NCBI GenBank assembly: GCA_964200185.2
Contig: CAXNAD020000233.1
Location: 1 to 23,879, forward strand
Direction of reading: 5' to 3'
From: Choristocarpus tenellus KU-1152
Taxonomy: Eukaryota > Phaeophyceae
DNA: 23,879 nt
The notes below the pieces were generated by a model. That model was given only the letters and a program-made list of their open reading frames with translations, was not told the origin of the DNA and made no database searches. Each line of letters begins with the position of its first letter. Position 1 is the first letter of the stretch. Positions 9,742 through 20,300 of this stretch are shown here, in pieces. The translations under genes were made by a program, and so were the position numbers.

Positions 9742-9780
9742 GAGTTTCCCGCTTGACACATCTGCACAATGTCAGAGGAC
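9742..9780 (+). repeat. Dispersed repeat, hairpin block only (copy 5)
   Basis: Block GCTTGACACATCTGCACAAT followed by GTCAGAGG, again with the TGACA/TGTCA arms. It lies about 40 nt upstream of the ATG at 9821, so part of a repeat may have become the 5' leader of that candidate gene. Confidence 0.6.
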
Positions 9781-9820
9781 ACGCTGAAATATTCTATAAT
9801 AATAGAAATTATCGAATGTG

Positions 9821-11097
9821 ATGAAGCCAATAGAAGCAACATATCAGGCTGCAACGCAAGTGAAGGTGTTAAGCCCCGAAATATCCGATATTATAGAGGC
9901 CGACGTTTTTCATTGTGCGGAAAGCTGTATGAAGGGTGACGCTATGGTAAGTCATCACTCACTCTATCGGGGTCTGAGATAATAGTGTTACAGGGCCTGG
10001 ATCTGTGTGATGGGGGATGATGAGAACCACTAGAGATGAGGTTCGGAAAGAAAGTGAGCTATGGAGTTGAGGCATATTGATTGTACGTTGACAGCCTCAG
10101 AGTACATGTTGATCAATCTCCACTATGATTGGCTGCAATGAGTCAGGACAGAAAACGCGATCTTGGGCTCTGCTGGTTTGAATCCACAATTCATTTCAGC
10201 GTTACCACGAACCATCCATGCGTCTGACTCACATCACATCACCCTAACTGACCTCAACTGGAAATAGTGGCGCACATAAATGCATCTTACAGCGTGCATT
10301 ATCCCGTCTGTGTTGAGAGACATAAAAAAGGGGACCTGTTGTCCTTGACAATAACATTGTAATTAAGCTTTTAGGGGGTGTTGTATTATAGGTGATATTC
10401 AAATAGAAAATAGATTTTAGAGAGATATCTTTCACATTCAGGACAACTACTACTTACTGTCTGCTGCTACTTTTGTAGGGGTCCTTGTCATATTGGTTAG
10501 GCCTTTTCTGTGACAAATTTGCAAAATGTTAGAGGACATAATAATACTGTCAGATACGGGTCCCCTTCTTGGGATATCTCGACACTGATGAGGATAATGC
10601 GCACAGATATACACTTTTGGACGTTCCAGTAGTTGAGGTGGTGTGGGTCAGACGCACGATCGGCTCGCGGTAACCCTGACATAAACGGTGGATTCAAAAT
10701 AGCGAAGCCCGAGATTATGTTTTCTGTTCTGACTGGTCGCAACCTATCGCAGTTGAGATTGATCCAGATGGTAATTGGAGGCTGTCCACATACGCCTAAA
10801 ATGCCTCAGTCTCAACTCTCACTTCCTTTTTGAATCTCATCTGTCCTGGTTCTCATCACCCCCCATCACACACAACCAGTTTCGATGAAAGTAGTTCTTC
10901 CGTTAATTATCAATTAATTACTAGAGAGGTGCATTTTCCATTTTTCAATTTCGGTTTCATTTTGACTATTTTTTTTGAAGGTGGTAGATTATGTATGTAT
11001 TGTGTTTTTTTACCGCTATGAGGGAAAAGAAATTCCTGATAATGGCATCACGAATTCAAAAAGGGATAGGACAAAGCCGTCAGAATGGAAGGGATAG
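9821..11097 (+). CDS. Candidate small two-exon protein with CX3C motif (80 aa)
   Basis: Exon 9821-9946 begins at an ATG with an in-frame stop shortly upstream and ends at a perfect donor (ATG|GTAAGT). It encodes 42 residues including SPEISDIIEADVFHCAESC. A second exon beginning at 10981, after a long T-tract ending GAAG, keeps phase 0 and reads VVDYVCIVFFYRYEGKEIPD before a TAG at 11095-11097. The CX3C pair (C32, C36) after an acidic helix resembles the first half of twin-CX3C mitochondrial proteins such as FAM136/DUF842, but the second pair is not found, so that is only a suggestion. The first exon is better supported than the second. The 1034-nt intron would contain the foldback element at 10004-10872. 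Confidence 0.35.
10004..10872. mobile_element. Foldback element with ~320-bp inverted arms
   Basis: The left arm, 10004-10338, matches the reverse complement of the right arm, 10872-10556. Matching blocks run in order from the outside in: TGTGTGATGGGGG, GATGATGAGAACCA, TTGAGGCAT, GACAGCCTC, GATCAATCTC, AGTCAG/ACAGAAAAC, TTTGAATCCAC, GCGTCTGAC, GCATTATCC and AAGGGGACC. Identity is about 70-80% by eye. No transposase is visible, so this would be a non-autonomous foldback or MITE-like insertion. The inner 217 bp are copy 3 of the dispersed repeat. No obvious target-site duplication was found at the ends. Confidence 0.72.
10353..10555 (+). repeat. Dispersed AT-rich repeat, copy 3
   Basis: Starts AACATTGTAATTAAGC and follows the same block order as copy 2, including TATAGGTGATATTCAAATAG, GAGAGATATCTT, TTGTAGGGGTCCTTGT and the hairpin block TGACAAATTTGCAAAATGTT followed by AGAGG. 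It forms the core between the two arms of the foldback element. Confidence 0.75.
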
Positions 11098-11603
11098 AGC
11101 GCTAAACAGTAGTAGTATAAAGTTAAAATTCTTCGACAGAAGGTCAACAATCGCTATTGCTGAGGTCGTTGTGAGTGTAGTTTTGTGTGTGTTGGTGAGT
11201 AGGTGAGTAGGGCCTCATGCACATGTCATTCGATGACCTATCCCAAGGGAATTGGGAGTTGGGATTTTGTGAAGCGAGGTGGTATATTCTCTCCTTACCA
11301 GGGTAATAAACTGAGATCCGACAGATTCTAGCATTTTCTCTGTTGAGTAGCTTGTTGTGCTCATGGTTGTGCATGTTCCTCTGCCTATGCGTGCGGGCTG
11401 GTTGTCACAGTTGTTCAGCATCGTTTGCCACACATCCCTCGCGTTGTTTTTTTCTCATCAACGGATGACTACAACGATGCAAGTATTTTTCCTTGGCATT
11501 CTGTGTAACACTTTTGTGTGATGGGGAGTACTTTAATAAAGGTGAATATTGCTTGCGATCTTTTTCTCTTGCCGATACGACTTAGCCCCTTTCCCTCTAC
11601 CAG

Positions 11604-14426
11604 GTGATCGAGGGGCACAGGAGTCTCACAGCGCTGCCTTTTGGCTGCGCAGCGTTTTCAAGACGGCGGAAGTAGTTCCCAGGCAGGCAGGGGCCGATTC
11701 CGCCCCCAACCTTCTCAGCTCAGTCTCCGCTTTGTTGGGATGGCCGACCACACCCCCCCCACAGGTTGAAGGTGTCACACTGGACAGACCTACCTTGGAT
11801 AGTTTGTCGAGTCGTGGGGGTGCCCCATTGGTGGAGTTACCGCCCAGCAGTGCCAGCCCGATCTCGCCGTCATCCCCTCATGACATGGGCCTCCCTGCGG
11901 TCTTACCCCCCCTCAATTGGAGGAACCAAGGCACTCTCCTTGGGAGGCAGTCGGCGCCAAGAACCCATGATGGTGTCTCTGGCACCCACGGTGGTCTCGA
12001 TCAGGTGAGGGACGAGATTATGTGGTGGGTAGGGGAAGAGATAAGAGTGAATAATTTGTTTTCGATTCCGCGACTATGTGACTTTGTATATTCTATGTTC
12101 TGCGTAATCTGCTTAAGTGATGACGGCGATAGTAAACCCAATCAATATAGGTTTGGAAAATCCGTAACCCCACTCATTTATACTACTCCTTGACCTGATC
12201 CTGTGAGGGGAGGATGAAGGTTGCACATTGATAGTCTCTGCATCTCACTGATCTCTGGTTTTCGTAGCAGTAGCAACTCAGCATGCTACTATTCCTGATG
12301 TTGGGAGGAGTGTACCACTTTTTTTTCTAATCGACATTGGTTGTATGTCTCATTTGAAAGGCTACATACCTGCTGCCAGGTCAAGAGGGACTGAGCAGGG
12401 AGGCTGTATGTTTAATTCATGCTGTGTTTCTGAGTGACAGATAATCTCATCCGCCTTATTCGCTAAACATGTGCACAATTGCTCACTCATTTGGCACGGC
12501 AGAGGAAATACTCTATTGATTCTATGCAGGAGAATGAAATCTGCCGTAGAGGCATTGAAAGGACAAAGCGTGTAAAGGCAGAGTCCGATTATCTGAAACG
12601 ATGGAGATCATACGATGACAGTGCAGTGATAGCTATTGGGCGCAAGGATTTGGCCCTAGGTTTGCCATCCAAGTTTGATACATCGCCGCAGGTTTCCCCG
12701 CAGTCAGTGACAAACAAACAGTTGGAGGAAATTGAGGAAATGAAGGCGGGGCTGCCTGGGGAAGAAGGGCTTGAGGGCATGGTTGCCAGGCCACTGAGAG
12801 AACTCTCAGCAAATCCACCAATGCTGAATGAGGTATTTCCAAAAGCAGCAGAGGAAAGGAAAGAAATGAACAATAAAAGCTTCCGGGGTATTGTGGCAGC
12901 CTCAGTTGCTACAGCTGTGTTAGAAGCGAAGGCAGCAGCAGAAGCATCTGAGGAAAAAGAAGCAGAGGCTGGGGGGCGGGGGGGCAGGGTGGTAGCGACA
13001 GATGCTGTGGTGGCGGGAGAGGCAGTGGAAGTGACGCCTTCATCAGCTAGCAGAAGCTTGGGGATTCCAGCCACAACAGGCCTGTTGATGTCCCCTGATG
13101 TTTTGGGTGGTGGAGTAGCAATTCCTGCTGTACACTCAGTGGAAGATGTCCCTCCAAACGAGGGTGATGTTGTAAACTTTTGTGAAAGGTGGAGTCAGGA
13201 GTCCAATGCATTGAATGGACAGACAGGGAAAGACAGAGGGGGCGGTGAAGGGGATAAAAGTACCCTAGGTGACCTTCTGTTTGGTCCACCACCTCAAAGT
13301 GTTGTCGTAACAAGGGGTGAGGAGGGAGAAGGCCTAAGGGTGGGCATGGGAACCGTACAGTTCAGGAGTGGATCAGGGCTTCGTCCACCACCTCCACCAG
13401 TGCCAGAAGAGATAAGTGGTTCAGAGGAACTGGTGGATACCTCAATGGCACACCTGCTTCAATACCAACCAGCGAGCTTGCTGCGACAGACCAGCAAGTA
13501 CTTAGGAGAGGATCTGGCTCAGGTCAAGCTTCAGCAGTCTCAGTGAGTGGCACCTGTGTGTTTACAATCGGTTATGCTTCCCCCTGCTCCAAGTAATTAA
13601 TCACATCTTGATGCCCTGTGGTTGCTTTACTCACTGAGACATATGGCTGGAAGGTTGCACTGGCGAGCTTGAACCGAGATAGCATGTTGAGAATGCATCT
13701 TGATGCTTGTGGTTTGTGTTGATGCGTTCGTGTTTTGGAGATTTTTGCTTACTTTGCCGTTGGTTTGAGGTAAGAGAATAATCACTGCATGACACATCCC
13801 AGCTCTAGGGTATGTGGACATAGGGCTGGCTACCTGTACGGAAGCACAATGAGATTTTCCTATTATTTGGTGAGGAGGCCTTCCTTGCTGGCTCCTGAAT
13901 CCCCAATGCTGCGCTGTGCGTAAGATTAATTCCAGTCTCCCTTTCTGATCACATCCTACATGTTCAAAGCCAGTTTGTATATTTTGTGTCTTGCTTGACA
14001 GAATTGCCACTGCAGCTGTGGTCATTGGATCGGTATGCCAAGGCTAGTAGTAGTAGTAGTAACAGGTTGTGGTATGGCAGGTACACTAGGAGGAACAACC
14101 TTCTAAACCAACATAATTGCCTGTATGTCTCATTCTTTCAGTAGTGTGTATTTCTTTTTCTCTTAACTTCTCCCCTGAAATCTTGCCATTGCTGTTGTAA
14201 CTGGCATCGATCTGTTGCTATGTTTTGACATGGATGTGCATGATCCTCCCTCCTTGTTATGCCTTCCTCAATGTTGACGTGTGCTCTGCTTTGTTATGGA
14301 AATATCTGAAGGCATTCAAACATGAAAAAGAGCAAGCTGTTGTCGTTCGCAGATGATCATGGAGACAGGCTCCACCATGTGAGCCACTACCGTAGCAGGG
14401 AGGGGTGGGATGTATGCGCCACTTAG
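11604..14426 (+). CDS. Multi-exon gene for a low-complexity protein with a C-terminal RVxF/SFADD motif
   Basis: Proposed exons: 11604-12004, 12503-13542, 14002-14032 and a last exon beginning at about 14331 and ending at TAG 14424-14426. Junctions at 12004 (CAG|GTGAGG), 12503, 13542 (CA|GTGAGT), 14002 (GACAG|A) and 14032 (TCG|GTATGC) are canonical and in phase. The acceptor of the last exon is weak. The 5' end is unknown, since no in-frame ATG precedes 11604. The large exon encodes a disordered Glu/Ala/Pro-rich chain with a helical stretch (NKQLEEIEEMKAGL), an Ala-rich helix and a proline cluster (GLRPPPPPVPEE). The 31-nt exon encodes the hydrophobic IATAAVVIGS. The last exon encodes KKSKLLSFADDHGDRLHHVS, which matches the K-x-V/L-x-F docking pattern followed by AD-x-x-G-x-x-L seen in protein phosphatase 1 regulators. 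No enzyme domain is visible, so a PP1-binding regulatory or scaffold role is an inference. Confidence 0.5.
14045..14061. repeat. (GTA)n microsatellite
   Basis: Five to six GTA units located in the intron just after the small hydrophobic exon of the neighbouring gene. Confidence 0.7.
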
Positions 14427-17391
14427 GGCACTTGGGGCTTAAGCAGCGGTCCTAGTCTGGGACTGTGTTTTTTTTCTGTGAACTTGGAGGGTGTTGGGGG
14501 AGGATTAGATGAGGTTTTGAAGGAATTGAAAAGGTTGAGAGTTGTGTGCTTCGGTTCAATGTTCACATGAGTGATGTACTTGTACATGTCTGTGTATGTG
14601 AAATGGTGTGATACACATGTTTGTCTTTCTCATCCTGTAACTAGCCCTATGTATTTGTGGAATGCGTCTAATTCTTGGGAATTGTGTGAAAAAATGAGAA
14701 CAGATTTACTTGGGTTTTGAAGATAGATTATTGGAATCCCACTGTGGTTAGGAGACACTAGTCTTGAAAAACCAAACTTATGCCTGTGTAGCTTAAAGCC
14801 TGACTTAAGAGTACAATGATGTCTGTGACCATGATGGCATACTCCCCATTGACAAAACCTTGGGGCACTGCTCCTCGTCAACCAATTGGCAGACTCGATA
14901 TCTTTTTGGTCTGTACTATTCCAAGGAGGGTATGGCACCACCAAATGCAGGGAGGTGCTTCTGCTCGATTTCTTGAGGTCACAAGGGGTCTGTCAATAGA
15001 CTGCCCCCAAAATATGTAGGATGAATATACAATTGAGTTCAGGCTCTCGCACCTATGATATTTATGGGAGGGGTGTGGAGACGAGGAAGAGGTCCTTCCT
15101 CAACTGATTGCTGGACGTTGTGTGGAGGGAGCAAGGGAATGAGGATTGACTTGTGCAGTAACTTTGCTACCTCCGCCCTGACGCCATCAAAAATGGTGGA
15201 CATCATACTGGGTCCTTGGTGAGGCTGGGTTGCACTCCAACCCTTTTTTTGTGGGTGGCAATTATTGCTTGAATTGGTAGGGGCAATTATGAATTTTCTC
15301 CCCCTTTGCATGAGCCTGCTCTCTGCAGCCTTTGGTTATGTTAACGATCCCTTTTTTTATTGGCTCGGCAGTATGTTTTTTCTGTGTTTACATGCCGCTC
15401 CAACGCAAGGTGCATCACCTGACTGTGCCATCCATAGTTGTCCCAGCACCCCCTGTGCATCACCCTCAAGAGGCCGGTCTTGTGTTGCAGTCGGCAAAAT
15501 ATATTTCAAATACTTACGTAGTGTTTGTCCCAAGGTTGTTTTGTATGCTGTAATTGTGAGACAATTGAAAAATCTTGTGTGCGGCGCTTAGGAGGTGATC
15601 TCCCTGGTCTATCTAATTCTTGGAGCCAGTGCATTCTGTAGAGGAAATTATTGTGTGTTTTATCTGTTATTCTTGATGTGTCGGTCCTTGTGTGTAGCAA
15701 ATCGTGAGAAGCTTTTTCCTAGTTCTGCCTCGATTCCTTGATGTTCCTATTAAGATGTATGTATTGTCTTATTATGTGTTGCTTCATATTGAATAAGCCC
15801 CTTACTTCCTCCCACGCAATTTTTTTGGGGGTGCATTATTTTCAATGCTTGGTGTTAACCTAGTGGAAGGTTTTTGACTGGCCTGAAGGCAAAAGTGAGG
15901 TAGCAGTGGGGGTAAGAACAACAGGGGAGGTACCTCCCTGCTCAAAGTGCGTAGATCATTCCTTGATTTATAGGGTGGTGATACCTTTCACCTAGATAGT
16001 TCTTCAAACTGAATAGTAGCACTCTTGAGAGAGCTTCACTTGTACTCACTTCTATTCATGAGTGATGTCAGTGTCAGGCAAGGCCCGTTTCATGCCATTT
16101 ATCATAGAGAGATAAGTTTACATGTGCCTACCTGTCCATTACAGTCTTCAAACCTGGAAAAGCTCTACAGTATACTATCATTATTGGGAAATGAGACTGA
16201 TCATTGACTTTGTCGAGATTTCATTGAAACTCTCCAACCATAGTAGTGAGAGGAGTATTTGAGGTCAAATGCCTTGGGTAGGTGTGGGATATTGTATTAG
16301 AGGGGAAAAGACAATCAATCCAAGTCCAACATATCTTGCCTGTGTGTAATGCCTATCATCCTTGCACTCTCATGATCCATTGTCAATCATTGATGTATTG
16401 CAAGGATAGCACAATCACTGTGCTTGCTGATGGTGCTTCCCCTTTCACAAGTTTTAGAATGCAGTAGTGTATCTGTCACATGCCGAAGTACCTTCAGAAT
16501 CTCCTTCCAGTTTTCCCAACCCTCTTATTCATAAAACTTTTAAGGGAGATCTGAAGTCTTGTATTGTCGACTTCTGTCTAGGAGGGGCATGTGTTGAGGA
16601 AAACACAAGATGTTGGAATATGCTCCCCTTTGGTGTCAACTTCATGTATTAGGCCTTGCCTGTTGCATGGAATAAATGTGTTTTTTTTTCAATATAAAGA
16701 ACTCTGTGTGGGCAACCAACGTGAATGTTTATGGTTACTACAAGCAGTTGTGACCCTATGGGGCTGTGTGCTGATACGCCTTCTGGGGTTCCCCATATTA
16801 TTCTCAGAGGGTTGAGTCAACTACATGAACATGGGGACTGGACACACTGGTGATGTATAGATTACAAGAACACGACGCAGTTGATTTCTACACGAACACA
16901 GCATGCTAACAACAAGGCATATATAACATTGTACAGTGCAATGTTGGAAAAGGTTGATAATTATGATGTCAGTGAAAGATCTAGCAACCAGAGTTTCCCA
17001 TACACTCTTCTTGTAAGTGTACTACACTCTCCTGGGATGTTGGAGGGAAGAGAGGGATAGGTGGAACTGCAGAGGATGTATCTTTCATGTACTGTTCAGG
17101 AGTGAAGGTGAGGAAAGCATACAACAGTAACCTTTTGTATCAACAAGACTCGAAAAGCAGTGTAATTGTTTCAAGTAGTGAAGCAACAGGTTCTGATCGC
17201 CCAGTTCACTTCATCTTCTAACCTGCTCGTAGTCAAGTGTAAAACTGAAGGGTGTAAGTAACAGTTTTTCTCCTACTAACAATATAGTCCCTACCCACAA
17301 ACCATGATTACATCCCCACCCATTCCTGTGTACCAACATTGTCCCTGTCCCATCCCTGGTCATGAGGCCATCAGACCCTTCCTAGTACCTC
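14427..17391. other. Long stretch without a defensible gene
   Basis: Frames are short and conflict between strands. The best isolated signal is on the plus strand at 15324: a good acceptor (CTCTCTGCAG) followed by an open frame encoding a membrane-like segment (IPFFIGSAVCFFCVYMPL) and a proline-rich stretch (PSIVVPAPPVHHPQ) up to about 15533. A minus-strand frame at 15311-15039 (STIFDGVRAEVAKLLHK) is equally plausible to its left. I could not join either to other exons. The rest, including 15600-17391, shows nothing beyond T-rich and AT-rich intergenic sequence. Confidence 0.4.
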
Positions 17392-20300
17392 TCAACCATG
17401 CTGAACCTTCCGGGACCGCTTCTTCTTTCTCCAGGTGCCAGTGTCTGTTCCAACCAATACAGCAGAGTCGCATACCTCCCTCAAATGTTTTCTCTCAACC
17501 TTGCTGGAATGAGATTCATGACTGTCCCCCTTCCCTGAGCCTGCTCCCCGACTTAAACCTTGGGCTCTACCCCTTCCTCGCTTTGCCTCCATTTTCCGGG
17601 TCGCACGTTTACTAAAACCAGAGGGTATGTCTTGGCTCTTTTGTACAAACTCCTGTGGTCCCACCCTACTCCCAAAGCTCGCCCCTGTCTTCGTTCCTGT
17701 TCCCTCCCCCTGTTGCAAGTTCTGCAGTCCCTGCCCCTGCTGTCCCTTGGCAAGAAAGAGTTCCCAGTTGGAAGCTGCTCCAGCAGCTATAGCTTTCCCT
17801 GACCCTGCCTTCCTACCCCCACTTGCTCTCCTGTAGGCGTCTGCATAAGCCTCCCTCAGACGCACGATTGTGGTATTCAGATCCTTGGGGAGTAGGGCAA
17901 TGCCATTGTCATCTCCACTACTTGCTGAGCCTCCACTGGTAGTTAGGGCCTGATCTGAGGCTGACCAAAGAGCTGGTGGAACTGGGACACTGTCTGGAGG
18001 GAGGGATCGATATGCCTTATTGGTGAATCGAGCATCCCACTTCTCTCTCATATTTTTCCGCTCTTCCAGGGCACGGAGCATTGTCTCAAATGCCCGCACA
18101 GTAGCAGTTGTTGTCCCAACTGGCGTGAAGTGCTCTGTGTTGCAGCATAATCGCTGAATGGTTCTACAAGTCCGACTCTCTAGCTCACGCCATGTGGCCA
18201 GGATGAGGGCCATAGGTCCCCGCCACCATGGGTGTAATGCGGCGTGCCTGGCCCCCTGGACCCAAAACTGGTTTATCCACTCGCTCTCCAAGCCTGTCAG
18301 CAGTGCTTGCTCCTTTCGAACCTGTTTTTATGTTGTAAAGATAGAAAAATGAATGCTCTAAAGTATCACTGAGGGTCAGGGGGCAGTTGTGATGTGTGTA
18401 GGCTGTGGAAATGGATGAGTGCTCATCAGAGTAGATACATATGTAGGAGGGAGGGCAGTTGGGTAGAAGTGGAGAATACGTAATTGACCCTCGAAATGGC
18501 GAGTCTGGGTCTTGTGACAACACCCATAGCGGTATACAAGAAATGACACTTTGGGTGCAGTGCACAATACACGCAACACATGGTTTAGAGATGTGTTGAG
18601 GTGGGTTCAAGTCACACCATCGCCTATGGTCCACTGCAGAGCATACTCCTACTGATAAGGGTAAGAGTAAGTACATGACAGTAGTTCAATGTTTTAAAGA
18701 GCTACAATAAACACGTGGGAAATTGAAATATTGTCCTAGATACACATGTGTCTCACTTATCCTACGAACAATGTCAGGTCTTTTGAGCACTTTGGGTAAA
18801 AAGAACAGGTACACAAGACAAAAGCAGACAAATATTCATGAGAGTACTGCCAAGCAGACCTGTTCATCAAGGAACGTATAAATATAAGACTTTCCCATCG
18901 TCCCACTTCCTCCTGTCCGTCCCAAATATTGCTTTGACAGTAGATGGTACAAGTGTACAACAAAGTAAAATAAGTATGTAACACTTCAAAACATGCAACA
19001 CAGGGCAGTGCCTCTTCCCACTCAGCAGAATTGTCAGATGGGATCAGATCAAGGACTGCTGGCAAGTCCCTGGGACTATGGGCCAGTTGCAGAGACTATG
19101 TTTCAGTCAAGGGCATCCAAGCAGGAGCACCTATACCTAGGTTTAGGGTTAAAGAGCAGATTTGACATAGAACACCTGACCTGTGCCACATCGATGATGT
19201 TCCCACCGACCTCCTTGTAGCCTCCACCCCCCCTGGCCAGCACCTCCTCACAGCGTTTCTGTACGCCTGAAAAAGTGTTACCCTCAGTCACAGATACTCG
19301 GTGGGTAGATGAATAGCGCAGAGTTGAACCAGCGACAACCGCGTGCTCATGAAAGTGACTGGTGATGGGGAAAAGGTAGGGCAAGGGAGGGAATGGGGGA
19401 CATGAGGTTGTGTGTGTGTGTCAACTGATGTGACATTGAGCGCCTGACAAATATTTGTGTGTGGAGTATGCATTGCAATGCAGGTGTGCAGTCAAGCAAT
19501 GGAGATGCTCTTGCGTCACATTAGTATACAAGTCTCTAGAAATTTTAAGCCTTGTTCGCTGTTCTTGCTCAATGTTCCCAACTATCTCCCCTCTGTTTGA
19601 TGGAGGATGGAAAAAGGATCAGGACTTGCACAAATCGATTAGGACACTAAAAAATCAATTTGTTTATTTCACTACCAACTCGGTCAAAAAGGTAAAGGGC
19701 AAAGTTGTTTCATATCAAACGCTATGTCCCAGATTTAGTGATCAGCTTGCTCCCTGAGAAGATGCAGTCATCCTAGTTCTGTGCTACTTCTACATAGAAA
19801 TACAAACCACATCTTTCTTTTCAAATCTCTTCATATTTCTAATCCTTTGTGTTTGTTATCCCATCTTCCCCTCAGGCTTGTTGGTTTTAGAGTCTTTAAA
19901 TTCTGGAGGAGATCTCTCAATCCACTCTATAGCATTAAATCTTGTGGTGCAAGCAAGCTGCACTATCATATGTTGCTTAAACAGTCGTGTAAAGCAGGCT
20001 TCAACCCACTTGAAGTCGTCCAGCATAAAGTATGCATCGCCACTTGCCAACGGGACCAAAAGTGGAGGTGTGAGCACCTCTTGCTTTGCAGATCCATCTC
20101 CATTCTCCTCTTCCGCCACCTCCTCTTTCTCTTTCACCCTCCCTTTATCCCCTCCACTCTCAACCTCTTGAGATACCCTTAGAGCAATCCCCCAATCTGG
20201 TTCCTTCAGCACCGGATCTGTACAGTGGTAAACTCCTGCCGAAGCAATTGTAAAGGATACAGTTGGGCTGAGGGTTGCACTTAGGTCTTACATCAAGAGG

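Noticed and set aside
12589-13074. Minus-strand open frame of 161 codons
   Set aside because: It is the Ser/Ala-rich antisense shadow of the Glu/Ala-rich exon on the plus strand, a common artefact of such composition.
13627-14025. Minus-strand open frame of 132 codons, and a weak match of 13805-13890 to the retroelement flank at 7630-7700
   Set aside because: The frame has no domain and covers the 31-nt exon of the plus-strand gene. The similarity to 7630-7700 is limited to a GTGGACATAGGG block and a GAGGCC...TCCTTGC block with different spacing, too little to call a repeat copy.
16025-16815. Cluster of plus-strand frames of 60-74 codons
   Set aside because: Each is near chance length, they overlap in different frames, and none has consistent splice boundaries or domain features.
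18757-19065. Minus-strand open frame of 102 codons
   Set aside because: It lies within FTO intron 3. The flanking exons join in phase without it and alignment to FTO leaves no missing segment.
19455-19757. Plus-strand open frame of 100 codons
   Set aside because: It lies inside FTO intron 2 on the opposite strand and shows no motif or splice context.
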